Shown here: piece by piece, positions 22,481 to 36,291 of the stretch
How the letters are laid out: every line of letters starts with the position of its first letter
Numbering within the stretch: position 1 is the stretch's first letter
NCBI GenBank assembly: GCA_013407085.1
Contig: JACCGJ010018416.1
Coordinates: forward strand, 1 to 64,000
Reading direction: 5' to 3'
DNA: 64,000 nt
From: Atriophallophorus winterbourni
Taxonomy: Eukaryota; Platyhelminthes; Trematoda; Plagiorchiida; Microphallidae
Position numbers and translations under genes: made by a program
Notes under the pieces: model-generated
Told to the model about the DNA's origin: nothing
What the model saw: the letters and a program-made list of their open reading frames with translations, nothing else
Databases searched by the model: none

Positions 22481-23400
22481 GTGCATGCTATCAAAACCCA
22501 CATTCAACGATCAGACGACCATGACCTGAACTGCTATCGGATGTCAGGACCCAAGAAATGTACGCATGATTTGTTTACAATTTGTAAAAAGGGGTTAAGT
22601 GTGCAATCGAAAGTAGTCATGGGTTATATGTACTCTAATATGATACACACTAATTGCGACAACGTTTTGGCCAAAGAGGCATTTGTCTTTATCAATAATG
22701 TTGAATATCCAGGGGTCTGTTATGTGTACAGCGTCTGTAGAACAAAGCCGTCAAAAGGGCGTCGAGACCAATCTATCACAATCAGGAAACCTAGAAGATC
22801 GAATCAAATACTTAAAAAACTTTTCTAAAAAATTCGAGGAAACATTGAAGTCGATAATAAATGCTCACAACAAATCACTTAAAATGAAACCAACATAAAC
22901 CGTACGCTACATCCCGTACCTCCACAAGATGCTCCGTTACTTAAAGAGAATTTGCAGGAGGCTGAACAGATTAGTGATGCAAACGCTAGCAGTGACTCAG
23001 ATATTAGCCGGATTAAAAAGCCGAAGGGGCGTCTACTGACTGTCCATCAGCAGAATTCCTCTATCTCCAAAACTAATACTGAAATAAGAACAAATTTAAT
23101 AAATTTCAGTGTAATCTGCACCAATGTGCCGGATACATCTGGGATACTGTTCTCAAATAGAAGAACACACCATATTGAACAATTGTACCAGGTAACTTCA
23201 ATGATGATTATCAGCTCGATAATTATCATTAAATAGCCCGCCTAAGACGGCACCCCAATTGTTCTCATCGCGACGAACCGCGTTTATTGAGAATAACTCT
23301 TGAAAGTCAAAATGAGATGTAAGACGTTCTTCTAAACTATTACTTGCTCCGCACCTGTTCACAGACTAAATGTCGCATACATGCTGATATTTCGTGATAC
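22481..23400 (+). pseudogene. CR1 ORF1 relic with PHD-like finger
   Basis: The first frame keeps the spacing of the PHD-type zinc finger of CR1 ORF1 (CKKGL...VVMGYMYSNMIHTNCDNV...CYVYSVC), with some Cys lost. A second frame (22,683-22,898) adds a probable coiled coil (NLEDRIKYLKNFSKKFEETL). Around 23,235-23,390 the frame resembles the ORF1 C-terminal region (TRLRRHPNCSHRDEPRLLRI). Several frameshifts and stops are present. ORF1 proteins of CR1 bind nucleic acid and help retrotransposition. A copy is inverted at 57,507-58,426, and the last part recurs at 34,847-35,085. Confidence 0.55.
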
Positions 23401-23984
23401 GCTCAAACGTGATGTAATTTTATATCCTCAGATAAGACGTGTCCTTCGGTATGCGCGAATACATCTGCTTGAAACCTTACTACATTAATATACGAATTCT
23501 ACCAAATGTCGCACGCATAAACCAACGCTGAATCGGAGATTTTGTTTGGATTTCTGCTGGGCAAAAGGATCAACGTATATATGAGAAATCCTCTCAATCA
23601 TTGGTAAATAACATGGGTTATTTTACCCAAAGAATGGTCGATGATAAAAGCTGAAGCGTTATTAAAAACGTAACGGCTTTTGTATGAAAAGCATGGTAGA
23701 TCTTAGTCAAAACTCGTTTCCGGTTCAAATTTTGAACTTTTGGTCGAACGTCTACGAAAGATTAGCAGTCCAATGTTGAATACGCGTTTCCCTGTTTTGA
23801 TTCAACCTTGGAGAACGGGCAATTAAAGTCAAGGCAATATATTTTGTTCTTGGTCGGTACTGGCAGAACCATTCGTATTACCACTGACTAGCTTTTCGTA
23901 GCAAATGTACAAATAATTTATGCCAACAAATATCGAACTGTTTAGAGAAACGAAGGCAATATACACGATTTTCATATTCTCATG
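23401..23984. repeat. Unassigned repeat B
   Basis: Shared with 40,313-41,095 (direct) and 56,940-57,506 (inverted). It begins CTCAAACGTGATG and includes the block TATGCCAACAAATATCGAAC. Open stretches are short and unrecognised. Confidence 0.55.
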
Positions 23985-24455
23985 TACTTTGTAGCCAGGG
24001 TGACCAAGCCTGAGCAGCATACTCTATGTTCGGCCTCAAGTACGTATTTATTATTCGATGAACTGTTTGCTTCGTGAAACTCCCGAACACGCGTTTCAGC
24101 AGAAGCAGTAATTGTGACGTCTTTTCATAGACAGCTGTGGCGTTATGTGACGGTTTCAAAGTGCTGCTCACCCACACACCCAAGTCCTCCTCCTTGTCAG
24201 TGCATTCAAGAATATGGGAACCAAGGGTGTAAGAGAACTCGAAATGTCTTCCAACAGTTAATATCTTGCATTTTCTGACATTGAAAGGTAGTTCATTTCT
24301 AACTGAAAAGTCTTGTAAGGCATCGAGTTCCAGCTGATGCTGTCTGCAATCCTCAGTTGTGCGTACTTGTGTCCACAGCTTGATGTCATTCGCAGAAAAC
24401 AATATTTTGCAGCGAACAAGTTTTGGTAAGTCGTTGTAAGAACCCTATTAAACAA
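23985..24455 (-). mobile_element. CR1 fragment, RT middle part (CR1-5)
   Basis: Open for 140 codons on the minus strand (24,402-23,980). It runs from just after the FADD box (ANDIKLWTQVRTTEDCRQH) through VRKCKILTVGRHFEFSYTLG to NIEYAAQAWSPWLQ. It is truncated at both ends. The flanks carry TTTTCATATTCTCA on either side (about 23,970 and 24,617), a possible duplication marking how this piece came in. Confidence 0.8.
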
Positions 24456-26934
24456 TAGTTTGAATGTCTAAGTTTGTTGTAATGTTACATTCCTGAGTGA
24501 AACTAATCTGTCTCCAATTGGCGATGAATAACAGTCCGAACCGGTTGCACTGTGTAAATGAGGGGTGTGTGAGCAACACATTAATTGTAAAAGAGTTAAG
24601 TTCGATATTATTGGATTTCATTTTCATATTCTCAAATTCTCATTCACATTTTGATGATTGAAGTTTGAAAATGCTGTTTCGTTCAGATGGATTTCTATCT
24701 TTGTTAGCTGCTCACTCATATTGCGCAAGTGAGAAGTGAGTAGGCTAAGCAGTTTCACATTGATATGCATAGCACTTAAGGGCAGTTAGCACCAATAGGA
24801 CCGACGGCAACAATTGCATGCCTGCCGAAAATTGGTTGAAAACAAGATCAGATGGAAAATGTTAGTCGCTATTGAATGACATACAACTCGTCAAAGTGCG
24901 TCAAACGAGCCTAAAGTATTGAGGGGTTGGAATGGTACCAGTAAGCACGAAATCGATTGTCAAATCTAAAGGAAGTGACAGCCGGCACGGATGTATCGAT
25001 GGCAGAGTCGTGATAAGCGTGTTCATCAACATTTGAGTAATGAAATCGTTGAGCCATTGGCATTATATTGTGTGGCGATATTCGTGGGTAAACGCGCTAA
25101 ACGTTAACACGATGAAACTAATAAAAGATGGATAACATTGAACAGGGATTGGCAAAATCATTTGTGATCAACGAAATCTACATTAGAACATGAAGTGTGG
25201 TTCGAGTGCGACTTATTTAGCGAACTCTTCGCCAGCCTACAAGATTGATAGCCTCCTGATCAATGTTTGAGGATGCTCTACGTTAGATTGGTAGATAAGT
25301 GCTCAAATTATCGATTCGATACAAAATTGTTCCAAACGTTTGTTCTGATTATTTAATGACAAAAATAAACTTATGAAATGTTGTCGTTGTTTTACCTCAT
25401 CTATTTCGAGTGTCTTTTGTAAATATGCTACCAAGAATTTATCAAAATACGGGCATGGCGTAAAAAGTAATTTATTTCACGTTTTAAAAAACAGTGGAAT
25501 TAATTGAAAGTTTTCTTTAATTATGTTTTTTGAACCACGACAAAGTGCGAAAAGTGTTGTTTCCTAAAGCAGATGATGTTGTTTATGTTGGATAAATAGC
25601 AGGGGTTAGAAACCTCAAATTCCCGGGATGACGTCGTACGCTGTCACTACAATGAAAAACAGTAAGGATTCATTCACGTTGTTACGTATAAATCTTCAAG
25701 ATTTAAAATAGTGGTTTCGCTGTAGAATGCACGATAATAGTATACCAAGTGTTTTAAGTGTGCAATGGGATTACGTTGCAAGAATTGTTTCATAAAATTC
25801 TCCATCTCAATCGAAGTCACAATTATATCGGTAGAAAGTACCGAATGCGTGAATGCGAAAACAACACGAATACAAATAAGGCTGAACAGGTTAAAAAATT
25901 GGGCTACAAAATCTATTGACGATTGTCAAACCTCGAAAACGCATTCTGATTTACACAATCGATATCAGCAACAAAAATTTCTTGTCACATCCATGAATAT
26001 CATGAATAGCCATACCGTCATTTTTGAAAGTTCCCACTTGAGTTAACACCTCAAAATCTGCTAACAAAATTCCAATGAACCAAGCTTTTAAGGCACATTA
26101 TCATTTTCAACTGAGGTATTGTAGGTCGTTAACTTACCTTCAATTTCTTACACAGACATCGTTTTTTCCAATACCGGATGATGTGTGGTTTGTTCCTTAT
26201 CTAGGGTTAAGTTTCGCTCTTATGAATCCACATAACCTCACCATTCGATTTGTAGAATCTTTCCATCGGTATACTTGTTAATTGTTTTCTAATGCCAGAA
26301 TGTTTCTCGACAGAGAAATGGAATCACATTAGAAGTGAGGTCGAAGATTCATTAATTGGCTAAGAACATTCATCCCGCCTTCTGCATATATACGTTTAAT
26401 CATATGTATTTTGAAGATCATGGTTAACCAGTAAAATATGCTTTTTAACAAATCGGCAATGTATAGCACAAATTTGCAATTAGGTATTGTGAAATGAATT
26501 TTGAATGTAGCCATCATGATTGATACTGTGACTCAAAATGCAGAAGCATGTCATCAGCATCATACAAATAAGGAAGCCTCCAAACTGAGCGGAATGTACA
26601 CCATCAAATGTGGGATGGATTTCGAAACAGAATCTTCATCAGACAATGCTGATACACAGCACAGGGAACACGACAAACTGATATTTATCCCACCACATCT
26701 GTTGCTACCTTACCGACAACAGCTTAAACCCATTGCACAAAATTCGCTTCCATTAAAAACGCATTGTATTTCTGAATTGATCCCGAAGTATATGTCAAAT
26801 TTGTTCCAACAGATTACAGCCCTCCTGCATCTTGATCCACCGAGAGTATAGTCAATCATAATTATCCCCAAAATGCTTTCATAGTTTGAACGGGGATTAT
26901 CAAAATTTAACTTTAATTATGTCGTTCACTAAAT

Positions 26935-27370
26935 TTAAGTAAAATCACGATTAGGCGAATTTGTTTTAAAACAATGAAGAGATTGCGTAAACCTGTAACA
27001 TATCTTACTATTATAACGATTAACCAAGGGGTAACGAATTGAAAAGATACATCCATTGCGACCAGCGTGCAAAATCTTTGTAACTTCAAGTAAAAATGAT
27101 TGACTGTAATGTGGTCCACGCGGTGTTATTATTGAGGAATTCGGATCAATGTATAGGAAAATCTTGATCAGTTCTTGATGTTGGTGTTCGACATCGGACA
27201 GTCGGCACGCAATGTTCTGATTCACAAATTTCCCCGAGATCTCAAAAAGAAAATTGAAAATCACTTGGGTTTGGACGTAGAGTATGAAATGACAGATTCA
27301 TGATGAGATTAGACGCGATTGCGATATCACTCGAATCTATGTAAATCCACGTTATATCAAAACCATATTT
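26935..27370 (-). pseudogene. Segment gamma (U2)
   Basis: A copy of 13,386-13,830 with the same reading pattern (EISGKFVNQNIACRLSDVEH, then LHAGRNGCIFSIRYP) and the same frame break upstream. See the U1 entry for the reasoning and doubts. Confidence 0.25.
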
Positions 27371-28864
27371 TATTCGTATGTTTAAGTTGTTTCTAGATAA
27401 ATTTAAATAAAAAAATTACTACAGTTGATTTACTCGTCTTTTCTCACATGCATCTAGAGAAACTAACTAGGAAATTTAAAATAAAACGGCAGCACGAACA
27501 ATAATTATTGACATTTTCATAATGGTTGCTTACCCAATGGCATATGGTTTCTTTTGTTTGCCCGAGCACAGTAAGCTTCGTGGCTCGCATAATAAGGACA
27601 ATGCCTGGAACGGATTATATTGCAGCACTATACTGACAAATCATTCGAACCGAAAGTAAGCTGATTTTCAGTTGAATGTACCGTGGTTCTCTAAGTATTT
27701 GAATCAATCTTTGAATATTATTCTCAACATCATTATTTCTAGTCGTGCGAATTTCGTGAGTGGCATGAGGCTGCTTAAAATATGACTATTTATTTCGCTT
27801 TCATAAAAGATTTAACAAATAATTTTTGTGCAAGTTGTGATCCAACAAGTTCGTACAAAAATTATAGGAATGTTCGAACCATGTTGTAGAAAAATTAAGT
27901 ACCATTGCTGTTTTCCTCAATATTGTTTCTTCAAACTTATAAGTGCCGCGTTTTGTCCCATTTATTTGGACAAGTTGTTATATTCCATTTTATCAAAGAA
28001 TATAAATATGTCCAAATACGTTTTTTGTTACAATTCATATATCTGATCTAACAGGTGCTAAAATTTGATAAAACCTCTCAATGAAATCATTCAACAGGGG
28101 CTTCAAAATTGTCAAAATTACGTAAATTTTGTATTTATCCTACAGCACTACGATGAAGAAATTCATGTTATTTTAATCGAAGGATTTAATCAGAAAAAGG
28201 TTTCTTGCATTTGTTAGCGTGTGCTGGAAGAAACATGCAGCGCTATGCTTGCGATAGAATATCTATTTGTAGAGATTGCTTCACTAATTGCATGGTGTGA
28301 AATCTACATGAAACTGAATTGCAATAAATTTCAATCGGCAATGAAAGCAAAAGGAACTCACAAAATCTCCCAGAAACCACAGGTAAATCTTCAAATGTAA
28401 AGTTTGAAACATCATGTAATGAATAAATTTGTAAAATTATGAACAAGAGAACCGGTAAGACCAGATCCATGTTTTTAAGTGGTATTGACCATAATTGTAA
28501 AATGTGTCGTGCTGCTTACATCCCTCGGACTTGTTCGTGAAAATTAGTATTCTCATGTTCTGGTTGATGTGAGACATGTTTGCGTACAATATAAATTGAC
28601 CATTGTGCCCTTATTTCAAACATACAACTCCGAAACATTCCAACTATATGGCTGATAAGCGCAAATTATTCAATAATATGTACCCAGCCTCTACATTATG
28701 AAAACTAATGAGTATAATTACGAATAATTCCTGAACATTCTGTGATAATCGGGTAGGATGAAATCTTCTGAACCGACTCGCTATGACAATCAATCATTGC
28801 CATTTTCGACGACGACAAAGAACTAAATTTCCAAAATAAATACACGTTCGATAAAAAGACGAAC

Positions 28865-29093
28865 CTGTCAATGACAATAATCCTAGCGAGAATATTTGTT
28901 TGCATTGACTGCTTTCGGGAACCAAGGTTTCCTGTATCGAATGTAGCATCAGATCGATACTCGTAGACGGCTTCTCATGCATCCATAATGCTGCATCAAG
29001 CACCCATTCGGTGTGATAACGGTCGATACGATGCATATGATCATTGCACATTGTTCGCTGCTGTACAACTTTCGTAACAACATTACGTAATAC
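28865..29093 (-). other. Segment beta, exon-like (U2)
   Basis: 229 bp, the same length as in U1, fully open, with an acceptor CAG before it and CAG/GTTCGT after it. The donor is weaker than in U1 (GTACGT). The protein differs at a handful of residues (for example Leu-Arg-Asn-Val-Val-Thr for Leu-Arg-Asn-Ala-Leu-Thr), but no stop or shift arose. Confidence 0.4.
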
Positions 29094-29864
29094 CTGAACA
29101 AAGGAAACAATAAATTTAGAAAGAAAATTTTGCCAAGCATTCATACTTGGCAGATTTTGTACTACATAGATATGTTTCCATATTTCCCGGACATTGTCAC
29201 TATATTGTCACTTCAGGTATGTGCAGCAAAATAGCTAGACAACCTCAATAATCATCTGATTTCTCTCGAACACAACTGTTATGGTTAATATCAAATCTGT
29301 CGGTAGTTACATAGTTTCCAAAACGTCTGCAAATATGTAGTGTTTTATCATGATCCTTCTTGGTTATAACATATTTGGGTGCACATTGCTTGAAACATTT
29401 CCATTTTTGAAACGACCGCGTATTCGAATGTTTAATTCATAGAGTTATATACATTCAAATGTCCGTTTAATTTATAAGATTTAAGTCGAAAGCCAGAATG
29501 TCTATTAGAAATCGGAAAATCAATCGAATCATTTTACATGTAAAATTGCCTAAATGTAGTTGATCATATTAAAACGATTCCGTATGAGTGAATCATTCAT
29601 AGCTAAGTATCAAACACCGGAGCAATTAATTTTGAAAGCAGGGTTCCGGTATAAATATTATTGTTGGCAATCATTCTAGAGCATCTTATAATACAGTAAA
29701 CAAATCATCGTGACGAAAGAATTCGAACCAAGAAAGAGACTTCCATTTTGGTGATATCCATCCTGAAAACTCAAAATAAACTACGCGACTTAAAATAAGA
29801 AATTTAGGCTCGATCCTATCGAATAACATCAAGAGAAACTAAATCTTTATTCAAGATTTCGCAT

Positions 29865-29888
29865 TATATATATATATATATATATATT
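29865..29888. repeat. (TA)n microsatellite
   Basis: About eleven TA units. The U1 counterpart (about 16,542) has only about four, so the tract expanded after duplication. Confidence 0.85.
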
Positions 29889-31514
29889 TACCGAAAATTA
29901 CTTCGAGTTTAAAGAAATTGAATTTTATTGAAAAATCCGTGCATATTGATAAATGTATTGGAATTAATTATCTCCAGAAGCTGAGGTAAAATTTATAATG
30001 TTATAATGTTATATTGAATTGATTTCAGCTAAGTATATCATAGGTTTTTGTATCACAAACCAATGAATATTATATTTAATGACCTGTTAACTAAAATAGG
30101 TAAATTGACGACAAACGTACATTTTCGCAAAAGCTCGTTGGATCCCTGACGACTGTATAGCCCCGTATGTCTGATAGAAGGAGTAGGATTTACGTCTATA
30201 GAAATCGCTAGTTATGAAGTCAGAACAAAATACATAATTGAATAAGGTACAAAAATCTGATAGATCACGTCTCTAACACAATAATGACCATCTTCGAATT
30301 TTTACAGCCAATCATTTTAGGAAATCAAATCAAATCAAGCGACGTTATGTGATGTTATCAGTGCAAATGTTTCAGCCAGGCGGTTTGCACTATAATATAT
30401 GAAAGAACACCGAAGATGTGTACGTTAATTCTTATCCTATATTTCATTCGCTATTTCCATTGATAAACAAGCTGGGTGCTTTTGTTTATTTGAACTAATG
30501 TTTAATATCAATCATGAAGTTCACCGTCGGTTCTGTAAGCAATATAAAACTAATAATATTGTTAGAGATCAACCAGGAGAGTGTAAAATAACATGTGACC
30601 ATTTCTGAAAATTGTATAACCAGTGGTTCGATTTCCAGATATCACATAATTTAAGCGAATCAAATGAACACAGGATCCTGAAATTTAACATTCATGTCGA
30701 ATGCCATGTGCGTGGCAAACGCAAAACGAGCAAGCCTATTTCCGTTTTTTAATGGACAGAGGAGTATTGAGGAAAAGATGCTTTATCATGACCCCTTATT
30801 TGTGTATGGAAGCAGTCTGGCATTAAACGGGTGAGCATATTTGAAATCAGAGTAACAAATATCCCGGTCTTTTCAGATAAATGGTCATGTAAGTCGCACA
30901 CCTGAAGTTTCATGAGCTTAGGATAGTAAGCAATATTACGTCGTCTATCTCACTGTCGGCACTATGATCAGGTTCATTATATACGTACGATACAGATCAC
31001 CAACACTTTTGCCACGCCCCTCTGATGAACTTTGCAAAGCTGATGTTGCCACATTATTGACGAGACAAAAACTTGAACATAAAATGATGAAAAAGTATCG
31101 CCAGGGTCGTCAAATCAGAATATCTCCATAATGGAACAGGAATTCAAATCTGTGCTTAGGATGCACTTCCGAATGATTTTTTTAAATAATGTTAAATGAC
31201 GGGAATGCATTCGGAAGATGAGGTGCATTCAACTAAAATATGTTGACAAAAACAGACAAAATCAGAGGGGGTTTTGTTCGTGAATTTTTGAAACTTCAAA
31301 TAAATAATGCCATATTTTTGTATGAGAGATTCGAATTACAAAAGAAAATCTATATATATAATTTGTTGCGACTTTCAAATAAAATCTCAGCAACCATAAT
31401 GATGAATTTTATTGTCGTTTTTAACTTACAGACAACATTCGGATGAGCTAAAATAAATAATTTACATCAAATGAACCGCAAAATAATATAATGCACTTAT
31501 AGATTGGCTCTCAC

Positions 31515-31765
31515 CATTGTACGATCCGATGGTTATTTCATGAACGTTGGTGACTCTTCGGATGGTGGAATCATTCAGCTCACGAATAAATCTAATGGCC
31601 CGCAACCCATCGGGTTCTAGCTTCGTTGTTTTGGGATCCATCTGTCCTTTTATTTGGTAGGATAAATCGCTTGGATGACCAGTACGGTGTTTTTTGATGC
31701 CTCCAGAGACGTTCGCGTAACGAATAATATCCTTCAGTGAATATTTAAGATAAAGGTGTTTAGCC
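31515..31765 (-). other. Segment alpha, exon-like (U2)
   Basis: Identical in protein to the U1 copy and at a constant offset of 13,339 bp, with the same acceptor and donor. It lies within the nearly identical 17.06-19.86 / 30.40-33.20 kb stretch. Confidence 0.4.
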
Positions 31766-32288
31766 CTAATCACGGAACCAAGAATTGAACTTATTAAATC
31801 TTGATCGAAGACGGGTCATTAATAATTGATAATACACTAAATCTGTAGTGATTGCGAAAAATATTCAAATATTTTTGCATTGTTTATTATTAACGTTTAG
31901 CATCTCAAAAATAAATTATCATTTCCACGTAGAGAAAAACACTGATATAATTATAAAATTAATATTTGTTTACATAGAAATTATTATAACGCAAATACTT
32001 TTAATATAACACAGTGCAAATGTTCAGTCACCTGTTCTTCACGCAACGAAAGTGTCCGATTTCCCACATCGAATGTTATTTCTGCAATACGTGAATTTTG
32101 CTCAGATTATCTTATATACATATATGTGAGAAATATAATGTTTAACTAACCTTAAAATCATTCGTAAAATCTACGACATATAGGCACAATACGCTAATCA
32201 AATCTGTTATCAATTTATTTTGTAATCGTACTTTCAAATTACTTTTGAAGCGGGTACTCGATTCGGCGGTACAAACAAACAAAACAAA

Positions 32289-32406
32289 GGCCGCGAATAT
32301 ACCACGTTGGAAACATAGGTTCTCGTCCGCTCACCGAAGTTAAGCAACGTGGGGCCCGGTTAGTACTTGCATGGGTGACCGGTTGGGAATAACGGGTGTC
32401 GCGGCC
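32289..32406 (+). rRNA. 5S rRNA-like gene, mutated copy (U2)
   Basis: It carries the same substitutions as the U1 copy, including those in box C, and is followed by TTTTT at 32408-32412. The shared changes show that U1 and U2 were copied from one already mutated 5S or were homogenised afterwards. Confidence 0.85.
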
Positions 32407-32589
32407 GTTTTTGCCGGGCATAGTTCGTGGGTTACTTTGTTTCAATAACGCACTGTGCAACATACAGCGATGTTTATCAGGAACTACCAGTTCCTCGGTG
32501 TCTAGCAACGCGCACCGCAATCCCGGCTTTTTTGTCGGGCATTGAGTGAGGGTTACTTCGTTTCAAATACTGTATTACCCACAGTAATT

Positions 32590-33182
32590 GAATGAAATTG
32601 CTTCTAAGGAAGTAATTACACATAACCCTCCTTGCCATCCCGACTTTTTTGTCGCCAGAATCGGCAAAGCAAGATACGCGTTCATAGCTTTGAAACCCAT
32701 TTCGAAGTCGGAGGTTCTATCAAAACGCACGGAACTCCGTATATTCAGAAGCAACGTCAAATCTGTGCTACTCTATAAATCGGAAACCTGGCGAGCGAAG
32801 TCTTCTTGCCGCTTGCAATCATTCCACAATAATTGCCTTCGTCGAATTATTGGGGTAAAATGGCCAGAAAAGATAAAGAATCAAGACCTATGGCAGATTG
32901 CTGCTGAGGACCCGATCGCCCAGCAGATCAGTAGAAGAAAGTGGAGATGGGTTGGGCACACCTTGCGGAAACCTTATGATGACATCACGCTTCATGCTCT
33001 GGTATGGAACCCAATCGGGAAGAGACGGGTCTGACGCCCAAGGCTATCTTGGAGGCGCTCGTGCGAAGAGGAAATCCGCAAGTGTGGACTTAACTAGAAC
33101 GACATCAAACTGGCTGCTATGGACAGACTAAAGTGGAGACAAGTTGCCGGGGCCCTATGTTCCTCCAGGAACTCAAGGGATT
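32590..33182 (+). mobile_element. RTE-type LINE 3' fragment beside the 5S copy (U2)
   Basis: The same insertion as at 19,251, at the same site. The left duplication is CAGTAATT (32582-32589); the right one has changed to GAGTAATT. One base is gained near 32,876, so the RTE frame here stays open from 32,588 to a stop at 33,034. Confidence 0.8.
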
Positions 33183-33190
33183 GAGTAATT

Positions 33191-34112
33191 TCATTGTAAA
33201 AATGAAGTAGAACCATACGCTTTACTACTCGCAAACGATTTTGTTTGCATCGGAAAAATGAACGTTTCTTGATGTTGCACTTCCTTGAATTAAGTTTGTG
33301 ATATTTTTAAATTGAAGCGATTGGAGCTGTGAAACAGGTCAATGCTTTTAACTATTATCAGCAATTTTACAATATTTGTGTGATAGCAGAACTTCTATAA
33401 ATGGGTTCACATATGTTGTGTGTTGCTGGAACTATAAAACGTTCGTTGACTGCATTTTGAACATCACTGTGAACAACTTACCGATAGTGCCTGAATTTGT
33501 ATCTTTCATATAAAATCATGATATTTTATAGTTACATGTTTGAATATTTAGCAATGAAATGCGAAGAAACAATCTTGAAATTGATTGAATTTAAATTGAT
33601 AGACTTAAAACTTTATTATTATGATTATTATTTACAATTTTCTTGTGCAATTTACCATTTGTGGCAATTGTCTGAGTAATTGGAAGTTGCGATAAATCTG
33701 AATACTTTGATTTAATTAGACTTCCGTTTCTCTTAGCAGACCCACCAGTGGGTACATTTTACCTATCGATTGCCTAGTCTACTCAGGGCTACAGTGTTTC
33801 ACACCACATTAAATTTAGACGTTGGATTACCTGACTAATCTAACCGATAAGAAATATTGTTCACCGGCAACTAAAAAAACAGTTGTAAGCATCATTTGAC
33901 TCACAAATTTAATCGTGAACAAGGATGTGCAACTTGTTTTTATCAATTTATGTTGCTGAGTTCAGAAAAAGCATCAGTGTGATAAATTAAGTCAAGTACA
34001 ATTTTTTTGCTAAAGTTGACTCACTCATCACTGTGTTTTGTCAAAACAAGTTTGATACGACACTATCTACTCGTCATGTTAATAAACGAAAAAAATCGTT
34101 GTTGAAGCTCCT
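33191..34112. other. U2 end, non-coding
   Basis: It corresponds to 19,851-20,799 with small deletions and a different AT-rich tract around 33,600. No gene was recognised. Confidence 0.45.
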
Positions 34113-34270
34113 AATTTGCATGAATTTTCATCTCATACACTTCGGATTTGGTGCTGTGTGTACTCATCAGTTGGTTGACAGAATGATTTAAAACAGTCTG
34201 CATTGAAACCGAGCCGGTAAACATGATATGCGTTTGTATGCCGCTGGTCAATGAGGTAAATGAGGTCGCG
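34113..34270 (-). repeat. Degenerate hammerhead-type repeat monomer (U2)
   Basis: A copy of 20,800-20,952. The CTGATGA core is again present on the minus strand beside an imperfect stem II. It adjoins the CR1 fragment at the same junction. Confidence 0.6.
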
Positions 34271-34289
34271 ACGACCGAGATAAAGTTTA

Positions 34290-34846
34290 CGGAGTGCTAT
34301 ACCAAACGTTCAAAACCACCAGTGGAGTCCCACAACGATCTATGCTAGGCCCGCTCCTCTATCTGTCGTACATAAACGATTTGCTCCACTCCTCATATTG
34401 TCCGAAATGGTCCTGTTCGCGGATTATATAAAAATTTGGACGCCAATTAGCACTGCAGAGGATTGTGTGAAACTAAAAATGGATTTGGACAGTGTGTCGA
34501 ATTGGGCGGCCATGAATGACATGTCATTCAACATATACAAATGTAAGATGCTCCATCTTATCAAGAATGTTCCTTGGACATATCGATTGGGAGCTCGTTG
34601 GAAAAAGATCTTGGAGTGTGGATTAGCGGAAACCTGAAGAGTACAGTGCCCTGCCAAAATATATATCGACGGGCCAACAGATTGTTAGCTATCGTTCGAA
34701 GAATATTTGGAAGATTCTCTCTGATAACGTTACCAAGGATAATGACTGTCTACCTTTGCCCTACGATGGAGTATGCGGTAGAGGTCTGGGCTCCTTGGCT
34801 GCTAAAAGATGTTGCTCTCTTTGATATAATCTATCAGAGAGCACTT
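34290..34846 (+). mobile_element. CR1 fragment (shortened copy of CR1-3)
   Basis: It reads through the RT and C-terminal motifs (KDLGVWISGNLKSTVPCQ, then CPTMEYAVEVWAPWLL) and stops abruptly at about 34,846, where CR1 ORF1 sequence begins. Relative to 21,520-23,150 the intervening 1.6 kb is missing. Confidence 0.8.
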
Positions 34847-36211
34847 TACTCAAGTAGAAGAACTCACGAAAATGAACAATGGTACCAGCTGTGTTCAATG
34901 ATGGATATGAGCTCGATAATTTCTGATTCAATAACCCGCCTAAGTCGGCACCCCAATTCTTCTCATCGAGACGAAATGCGTTTATTGAGAATAAATCTCG
35001 AAAGTCAAATGAGATGTAAGACGTTCTTCTAAACTATTACTTGCTCCGTACATGTTCACAGACCAAATGTCGCATACATGATGATATTATATGGTTGGAA
35101 AGTAAAGGTAATTTGAACAATAGGGAAAAATCTGACCAACGCAGTGTTGTTCCCGCACACATTAACACTGCTACGGAAATCGAAATACAGCACGACGATT
35201 ACAAGCAGTGGCTTTAGGTTGACAACAGAATCGGAGCTCATGACGTATTCGTGGTGGACATTTTTATAATACCTCGGTCACCAAACTATGAAGGTGACGG
35301 TAAAAAACCTATAAAAATCACATTTTTAACGAGAGGTATGATTAAATCTATTCTCAAAAATGAGTGATCACAGACTTTCAACGCCGAACCACGGCTTCTA
35401 CAATCTTACTAGACTCTGGTTATAAAGACTGCTGCAATCCAAAAAACGACCAATATCTGAATCTCGAAGGATCGGAGAAATGAAGGAAAACCATAATCAA
35501 TTGCCTATATACGAACGCACAATGCCTGGTAAACAAACTAGCTGAACTGAAGAATCTCGACGTCATAGCGATAACTCAGTCATTTTTCCAATCTCACGTG
35601 AGCGATCGCGAGCTCTCTATTCCAAACATGAACCTGTTTCGGTGAGACCGTTTAGAAACAGGTGGTGAAGTGGGTGTTCACCACTACGATCGTTTATACA
35701 GTACGGTAGTTGCAGACACTGATCTCGATCTTGTAGACAGTATATGGTATAACTTGATGCTCGAATCAGGCGACAGTTGCATTGTTGATCTAGTTCACCG
35801 TTCATCATTATCATCGGATTCGCATAACGAAAAACTCTCAGAAGCAATGCTTTACGTCGGAAAACAGCCCTATTCGCAATTATTGATTATGGGAGACATC
35901 AATCTGCCTCAACTATATAACACAGTATATCATCCAACCCGATATCTAGACTACAAATCTCGCGAGCTGTTCGATTACATCCCTTCGTATAATCATGTTA
36001 TCGAATATACACGACAACAAAATTTGCAACAGACATCGTAATTGTCAATACTAATTGTGCCTGAGACGATATGCGATATATGCATCAATTCAGAATTAGT
36101 GCGGCACCAACTAGGCATGTTGAATATCAACAAGTCCTCGGGAGCTGAAAGAATCACACCTGTAATTCTGTTGTTATGCAAAATTCAATTGTGTGAATCA
36201 CTTCGTGATAT

Positions 36212-36213
<2 letters not shown>
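34847..36213 (+). mobile_element. CR1 ORF1 end and endonuclease domain, decayed
   Basis: It begins with the ORF1 C-terminal region (TRLSRHPNSSHRDEMRLLRI). From about 35,520 it reads an apurinic-type endonuclease domain: LDVIAITQSFF, GEVGVHHYDRLYSTVVADTD, LLIMGDINLPQ (the GDFN-like box). After a deletion it ends in the pre-RT linker LNINKSSGAERITP at 36,120-36,160. Many stops are present. The endonuclease would nick target DNA in an intact element. It is cut off by a TA microsatellite. Confidence 0.7.

Positions 36214-36252
<39 letters not shown>
36214..36252. repeat. (TA)n microsatellite
   Basis: About nineteen TA units directly after the truncated CR1. Open frames through it are artefacts. 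Confidence 0.9.
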
Positions 36253-36253
<1 letters not shown>

Positions 36254-36291
36254 CGTATGTATATATTTAGAAATAATAATATAGTGCTTAC

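Larger units (their letters stand above)
24456..34289 (+). repeat. Large repeat block U2
   Basis: Second direct copy of the long repeat. It matches U1 without the PLE and without the CR1 fragment of U1, and it has an expanded TA tract at about 29,865-29,888. The offset to U1 is 13,339 through alpha, 5S and RTE. Confidence 0.85.
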
